A stretch of 64,000 bases of DNA from Chrysaora quinquecirrha (taxonomy: Eukaryota > Cnidaria > Scyphozoa > Semaeostomeae > Pelagiidae). The notes beneath the pieces were generated by a model. It was not told the origin of the DNA, made no database searches, and worked only from the letters and a program-made list of their open reading frames with translations. Both the position numbers and the translations under genes were made by a program. The stretch covers positions 2,586,009 through 2,650,008 of the forward strand of contig JACTAT010000004.1 of assembly GCA_014526335.1 (NCBI GenBank), written 5' to 3'. Below, piece after piece: positions 59,101 to 64,000 of this stretch (positions are counted from its first letter, which is position 1; the number at the start of each line of letters is the position of its first letter).

Positions 59101-61491
59101 TAAAGTCTGTATAAATGTACCATTTCAAACCTTCGGTCTCATAGGGCATGTTTTTCTGAACCTCCAAAACCTTCCTAATTTCGAAAACAGAAAGCTTCCA
59201 AAAACAGAATTCATGGTTTTCAAAAAACAGAAATTCTAGGCATTCGAAAATTTTCGCGCCAAAATTCTTGCTTGCCTCGTTCCCAGACACGTTCTTCGAT
59301 TGTATCTTGGCAACTTATAATTAGTAAAGTTGAAGTCTCTTTCGAACCTCAGACCAAGAATCTCTCGAAAATTTCGAAAAGCTTCTGCTTTTGATAGCAG
59401 AAGGTTTTTTAGCGCTCCAAAACCTGTCGTTTTCAGAAGATTGCTTCGAAAAACATATTTCGAAAAAAGAAGGCCTACCGAAATGAGAATTAGTTTAAAA
59501 GAACACTCTCTGGCCCTATCAATCTTGCTGTCAATAGACCTTTTCGACGAAACTTAGTCTCAGTGAAAATTTCACTATCCTTAAGCGCTGGCAAGATTTA
59601 TTTTGGGTGTGACTGATTGGTAATACCGAAACCTTCCGAATTCTGAAAAAGGTAGAATTCGCAAAGATGGAAAAATATTTCCCAATCAAACACAAAAAAC
59701 TTGAAAAGGGCAGGTTTTGGATTCTCAATGATGACGTGTATTCTGCCATTTCATCCGCCATATTGAAAAATTTGTTACTGAGCAACTTTGCCTCATTTTC
59801 ATGGTTTCGCTCATGAAATCGAAAATCTGTGTGAAGTCTGAGATAGAAGGTTTTGAAGGCCTTCTAAGCCTTAGACTTACTACATGAGTCATAGTTATCG
59901 CTATTGAATTGAATTGCTTGACGCTCAAACTAACTGAAACGAACAACGACAACATCATTTCAATTCAATGTGAGCGAAAGTTAGGGACTGGGGAAGCAAG
60001 TCTATCTAAACCTGCCAAACCTACCGTTTTCAGAATTTCGGAGTCAATCAAACACAAATTCTGAGTCTACCAAGCCTACCGTTCTCGGCATTGGTACGCT
60101 TCAAACACACCCTATGAGCGTTCAAAGTTCTCGGAACTATAAAGGCTTTGACCATGAAAAGTGACAGGGGGTGAAGCTTTTCAATCCGACTGGTCTATGC
60201 CCTTATATTACAATGGTGAACAGTCAAACCTCATAATTTCAACAATACAAGTTTTTGGTAAAATTGCAGTGATAGATTTCCCTTAAAATTAGGTATGAAT
60301 TTTGGTACAGTTGACATCCGCTATCTCGAACTCTCAAGGGAAACTAGAATTTGTTCGAGATAGCGAATGTTCGAAATAACGGATGCCCCATATAAATATA
60401 AAAAATTATAGTTTTTAAGTCAGAAAAGGAACCCCTATTAACATGCAGGGTTACTGATCCCAAATTTTATCAAACAAGTCTGGTATTTTTTACATAGGGG
60501 TCAAAGCTCATCTGCTTTCATCCCTACTATTGGTGAAATTGAGATAATGGCGATGCAGCACATCTCGAAAGAGAACAGCTTCATCTATTGTATACATGGG
60601 CAGCATATCACTTAGCTGCTGCCATCCCGCTCCGCTAGGCGAACTTATCCATATTTTCAGCCTGTCTCTTTATCCAGTTCAGCAGAAAATTTGGCAAAGT
60701 TCGATATAAAGAGCAGGTTTTCCTCCATGGGAAATCGAAAATGGTTCGAGACAGCGAATGTTCGAGATAACGGGGTTCGAGATAGCGAATGATTTTTCTA
60801 TACAAACCTTTATACCAAAATGAGGGGAAATGGAAAATCGCTCGAGATAGCGAATGTTCGAGATAGCGGGCAGTCGAGATAGCGGATGTCAACTTTATAT
60901 CCAGAGATTTTGAAGGGTCTCATCAAGCAGCACCAGTAATGCGTATCCCCAACAAGTGCGTATAGATTCGCTGGCGTGACATACAATATTTTCTTAAAAT
61001 ACGGTATTCAGAAGTTTTAACTTCTTTTGTTGTAGACTAAAACACTGAACGTCCACATCGAGGAGCTCATAGCTGAAATCCGTGAGATGTGGGATGAATG
61101 GGATCTGAGGGATGGCGTCAGAGACGACGCCCTTGAGTTCGACGCTTTCTACAATGGCTTCATGGCACCTTACTTCGGGTGCTACCGCTGCGATGAGACC
61201 AAGAAAGCCCTGAAAGCAATCGACATGGACAATGATGGTACAGTGGACTGGAACGAGTTTGCAGTCTACCTCAAATGGGCTGGCCGTCAGTATCCACAAA
61301 CGAAGGACGCGGAGGAGCTTTTGTCTATTGCATTTCGCAAGGGTCTGGTACCAGCCATGCAAGATGAGGTCATCAAGCAGTCAGATGATTCGCCAGAGAT
61401 AACCAATGTTGATATTTGTGCTGATGATGATGTTGAGTATTACAAAGGGTTTGAAAGTGACGAAGATGCAGATTTTCTTTTTCAGAAATGA
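56136..61491 (+). CDS. DRE-TIM metallolyase-like barrel with C-terminal EF-hand; first exon frameshifted
   Basis: Exons are 56136-56305, 57910-59061 and 61036-61491, joined in phase 0 with GT-AG borders. Exon 1 starts LFVLDNS in the ATG frame, then only the next frame continues the family pattern: RETTVGQLRGHTMENKW and KIYNEV, which joins VKKVGFK of exon 2. One base therefore seems missing near 56236-56240. The Asp of LDNS, the RE pair and HVH (in LLVHVHQQWEMH) fit the metal site of DRE-TIM metallolyases (HMG-CoA lyase and relatives). The substrate is unknown. Exon 3 holds a canonical EF-hand, DMDNDGTVDWNE, so calcium control is likely (inference). An earlier open stretch from 55911 (MGNDLTG) might be the true N-terminus if further indels exist. 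Confidence 0.78.
57290..57610. repeat. G-rich short repeat (AATTGCCGGGGGGTCCCAAT) in intron 1
   Basis: Several copies of CCCAATTAGCGGGGGG and GGTTGGATTTT flank an AT-rich middle. No coding content. Confidence 0.7.
59104..61035. other. Intron 2 of the EF-hand gene with a MITE and short repeats
   Basis: Besides the MITE at 59872-60004 there are repeated TTCGAGATAGCGAATG words at 60340-60385 and 60735-60890. No exon was recognised. Confidence 0.5.
59872..60004. mobile_element. TAGACT-family MITE, near-exact 9-bp duplication
   Basis: Ends TAGACTTACTACATGAG and GGGGAAGCAAGTCTA. Flanks TCTAAGCCT and TCTAAACCT differ by one base. The interior relates to 10441-10581. Confidence 0.8.
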
Positions 61492-62260
61492 TCAGAATTT
61501 TTTTCGCTGATTAATTTCGTGTATAGTAACGTAGCTAAAATCCCTATTATATTCCCTGGGCTATATTCACTCGTATGCCCCTCTTGGTGGTATTGTAATA
61601 GGGAGGACTTGAAGTCAGGGGCTTATAAACGATTATGTTTTCGTTAAGATTCGAAGTGGGCCTATATATGGCTGGACATGTGACAGAAGGCTTAGCTCTT
61701 AAACTTGCACCAGAACCTTAAAAGCTTGGATCGTCTTGTCAATTGAAGCATAAATTACGGGAGAAGCAAGAGGAGCAGCACGGGGGGCTCTTCCATAGTA
61801 AAGATACACGGGGATGTGCCGCGCAAGAGGGTATACTTTTTCAGATTTCGGACTTCTATTCTAGCCAAGGGTATACTTTTGTTGCAATTTTTATCACACC
61901 ATGGGTATTATATTTGACCATGGAGCGGTCGTGCTTCCAGTTTAAGTAGCCTTGGAAAGTATTTCATCCTACCTATTTTTACAGCAGACTGATAAAAGGC
62001 ACAAGTCGACCTTTGAAATTTCCGACTTAAGGCCAATAATTTTGAGCGTGTTAGTTTAGCAAAGGGTATAATTTTGGTAGATCTCGTAAATCTATTTTCT
62101 CGTAAAAATTAGTTTAGCCAATGGTACCATTTTGAATATGCTGGTGGCAGACCCCTTCTAAAAATTTAGCCAGGAACCCCATTCCCCGCGACGAGCAACC
62201 AAGATACAAGCAAGGAGATGGAATCGAAATACCTTGCCTTTATGGGTTGAAATATACATG

Positions 62261-62331
62261 GCCTGTGTCCCAGTCCAAAAATGCTGCCGCATAGCATTTT
62301 TGCTGTAGCATTTTTGGACTGGCACACAGGC
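62261..62331. repeat. Short perfect-stem hairpin
   Basis: GCCTGTGT-CCAGTCCAAAAATGCT pairs with AGCATTTTTGGACTGG-ACACAGGC around a loop of about 20 bases. Confidence 0.7.
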
Positions 62332-63226
62332 TATGCATACGCAGAACGCAAAAAAGACTAATGGAAATACAATATCGACGCACATGAAAGTAACTTAGAG
62401 ATGAAACTTGTCCTTTCCCTTTTTGTTCTGTTTTAGCGAATCTGAGATCCATCCACAGGTTGCCTTACGAGGGAGGCATTAAACTAGAACTGGGTGGGCT
62501 TATTTTCGGGTGAGCTTATAAAAGCAGGGCTTATAATCGGGACTTAACGATATTCGGACAATATGTACCCTGGACTTTAATTTTATTTGCCTTAGAAGAT
62601 GGACCATGCAAATTAAGTTATCATAATTTTTCTCAGTGTTTCTTAATCTCTAGCGAAAATTGCGGCTGGTAGTCCCAGGCCTGGGGGAGGGTGGTACTTG
62701 ACCCTGAAATTTGCAGGGATGTGCCCCCGAGCTTTAACAAACCCACCTACTTTTGAGAAATTGTTCAACCACCCAGTTTTACGATTTTGTTCAGCAAATG
62801 TTAAGGAAATTTGATTCTACCCACTTTTAAGGTATTTTTGCGAAAATTAGGACCCACTGGGTAGTTTCGTAGGGAGGTTTCGAAGAAAAACCCACCCATT
62901 TGAGGGCAAATACCTGTCAGCCTATATTAGGGAGTCCCCCCTATGATCCCAGGCAACTAGACTTGCCCAATTCTTAGTCCCTATGATCGTATTTGAGATT
63001 CCCGTCTCGAAGGTCCAAGGTAAAATGATGCTCTTTGTCAGCCCAGTCGCTACCAGTGTCTCAGTAGGCGATAGAGTGGCAATACCTCGACTCTGGCTGT
63101 GGCGCTACTGTGGCTGGTTCGAGCCCCGTTCGTATTCAGCTCTTGACACCACGATTCAGCTGCATGAGTCTGCGACGCCACAGTACGCTCAATATTCCAG
63201 TCCAATATTCGGGACCAACAATGCTA

Positions 63227-63247
63227 TCTATCTATCTATCTATCTAT
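63227..63247. repeat. (CTAT)n microsatellite
   Basis: Five CTAT units in a row. Confidence 0.9.
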
Positions 63248-64000
63248 ACAGTATTGTACAACAACCTACATTGGTTATTACGTACATGTTGCGTTAGTCA
63301 GTTAAAGTTAAACTAATTTTAAACTAAGAAAAATATAAGAGCTATCTTATACAGTTAAATGAAATTTTTTGCGAGTGATTAATACAAGTAAGGCTTAGCT
63401 CGAACTAATGTCATCAACATCTAAATCAATTGTATTTGATCTAAAGAGCTCTTAAAAGCTGCTAACGTTCTTTGGTCTCTGATGTAAACAGGCACCGTGT
63501 TCCACAACATTGCAGCAACAACAACGCATAAATAAAGAATTGATGAAGGCATCATGGTCAAATCAAATTTGGTTTTTGTGTCACAAGCTTGGTAGCGTCG
63601 GGGTTTGAGCGCCAGTTAAGGTAGCGTCACAGCCAGGGACGAGGTCTCAATTGGTTAACCTACTACAGATTTCCTGGCAACAGACGCCAAATACAATATT
63701 TCACCTTCACCTTGACCTTACGTACAATCTGGACGGAGAAGGTTGCGTAACGCTCTACACGTTTTGTTATGAGAATAGAGTATATAAGAACATAAGGCTT
63801 CAGAGGCTGAAAAGTTAAGAACATGCTAAGAATATAACAAGGCTTTGTGAAGCTAGAAACAAATTAGAATTTACTTTCACTCAAGAAAACAAGTGAACGA
63901 TCAAGCATTGTGACAATGTGACATTTTTACATTTGCATCACTTTTCATAGCAATTTTTACCTAATTTGAAAAGCAACAGCTTTTAATAAAGCAAGAAAAT

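Larger units (their letters stand above)
61492..64000. other. 3' flank and intergenic DNA, no gene recognised
   Basis: It holds repeated AAGGGTATACTTTT words near 61830-61880, a hairpin at 62261-62331, a tRNA-like GGTTCGAGCCCCG near 63115 (possible SINE) and a (CTAT)n microsatellite at 63227-63247. Confidence 0.5.

Overview
The window is metazoan nuclear DNA. It has spliced genes with GT-AG introns, AT-rich intergenic DNA, many MITEs, tRNA-derived SINE-like repeats and three CR1-like or related non-LTR retrotransposons. The gene content (a GIT-type ArfGAP, a secreted fibrinogen-related protein, small signal-propiece-cationic peptides) fits an anthozoan cnidarian such as a coral, but that placement is inference.

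Layout. From 1 to 16.8 kb, a minus-strand GIT1/GIT2-type ArfGAP gene gives eight recognisable exons (16794 down to 648) and continues off the left edge. Its intron 3 holds a complete two-exon gene for a secreted fibrinogen-domain protein (8162-6269, same strand). Its intron 2 holds a plus-strand tandem array of eleven tRNA-Arg(CCT) copies in various states of decay (11301-13209), with no run of four T between them. From 17.2 to 20.3 kb lies an internally deleted non-LTR element (minus), followed by GGT/GAT-rich satellites.

From 22.3 to 54.1 kb is the most interesting part: a cluster of small genes for a family of secreted cationic peptides that I do not recognise. Each unit has a signal-peptide exon (MKTI...LAFC), a strongly acidic propiece exon and a cysteine/arginine-rich terminal exon ending in GRRRRW. 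Both coding introns are phase 1. One plus-strand gene is complete (32150-34832) and one minus-strand gene is complete (44606-42728). One plus-strand gene (45462-54100) has a retrotransposon in intron 1, a stop codon in the propiece exon and two alternative terminal exons. One plus-strand unit (22314-23330) lacks a visible signal exon. A relict minus-strand signal exon lies at 23521-23560. The minus gene and the 45.5-kb plus gene are head to head over a short promoter. The same arrangement seems to be duplicated at 23.5-32.2 kb, where the shared promoter has been stretched by a MITE (itself hit by a retrotransposon) and by expansion of a promoter module with a CCAAT box and a TTCCGCT...AGCGGAA palindrome to about twenty copies.

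From 55 to 61.5 kb is a plus-strand gene joining a DRE-TIM metallolyase-like barrel to a C-terminal EF-hand. Its first exon carries an apparent one-base deletion. The rest is intergenic DNA with MITEs, inverted repeats and low-complexity tracts. Several MITE families give exact target-site duplications: a TAGACT-ended family with 9-bp duplications, a TA-flanked family with T-run ends, and one hAT-like element with an 8-bp duplication.
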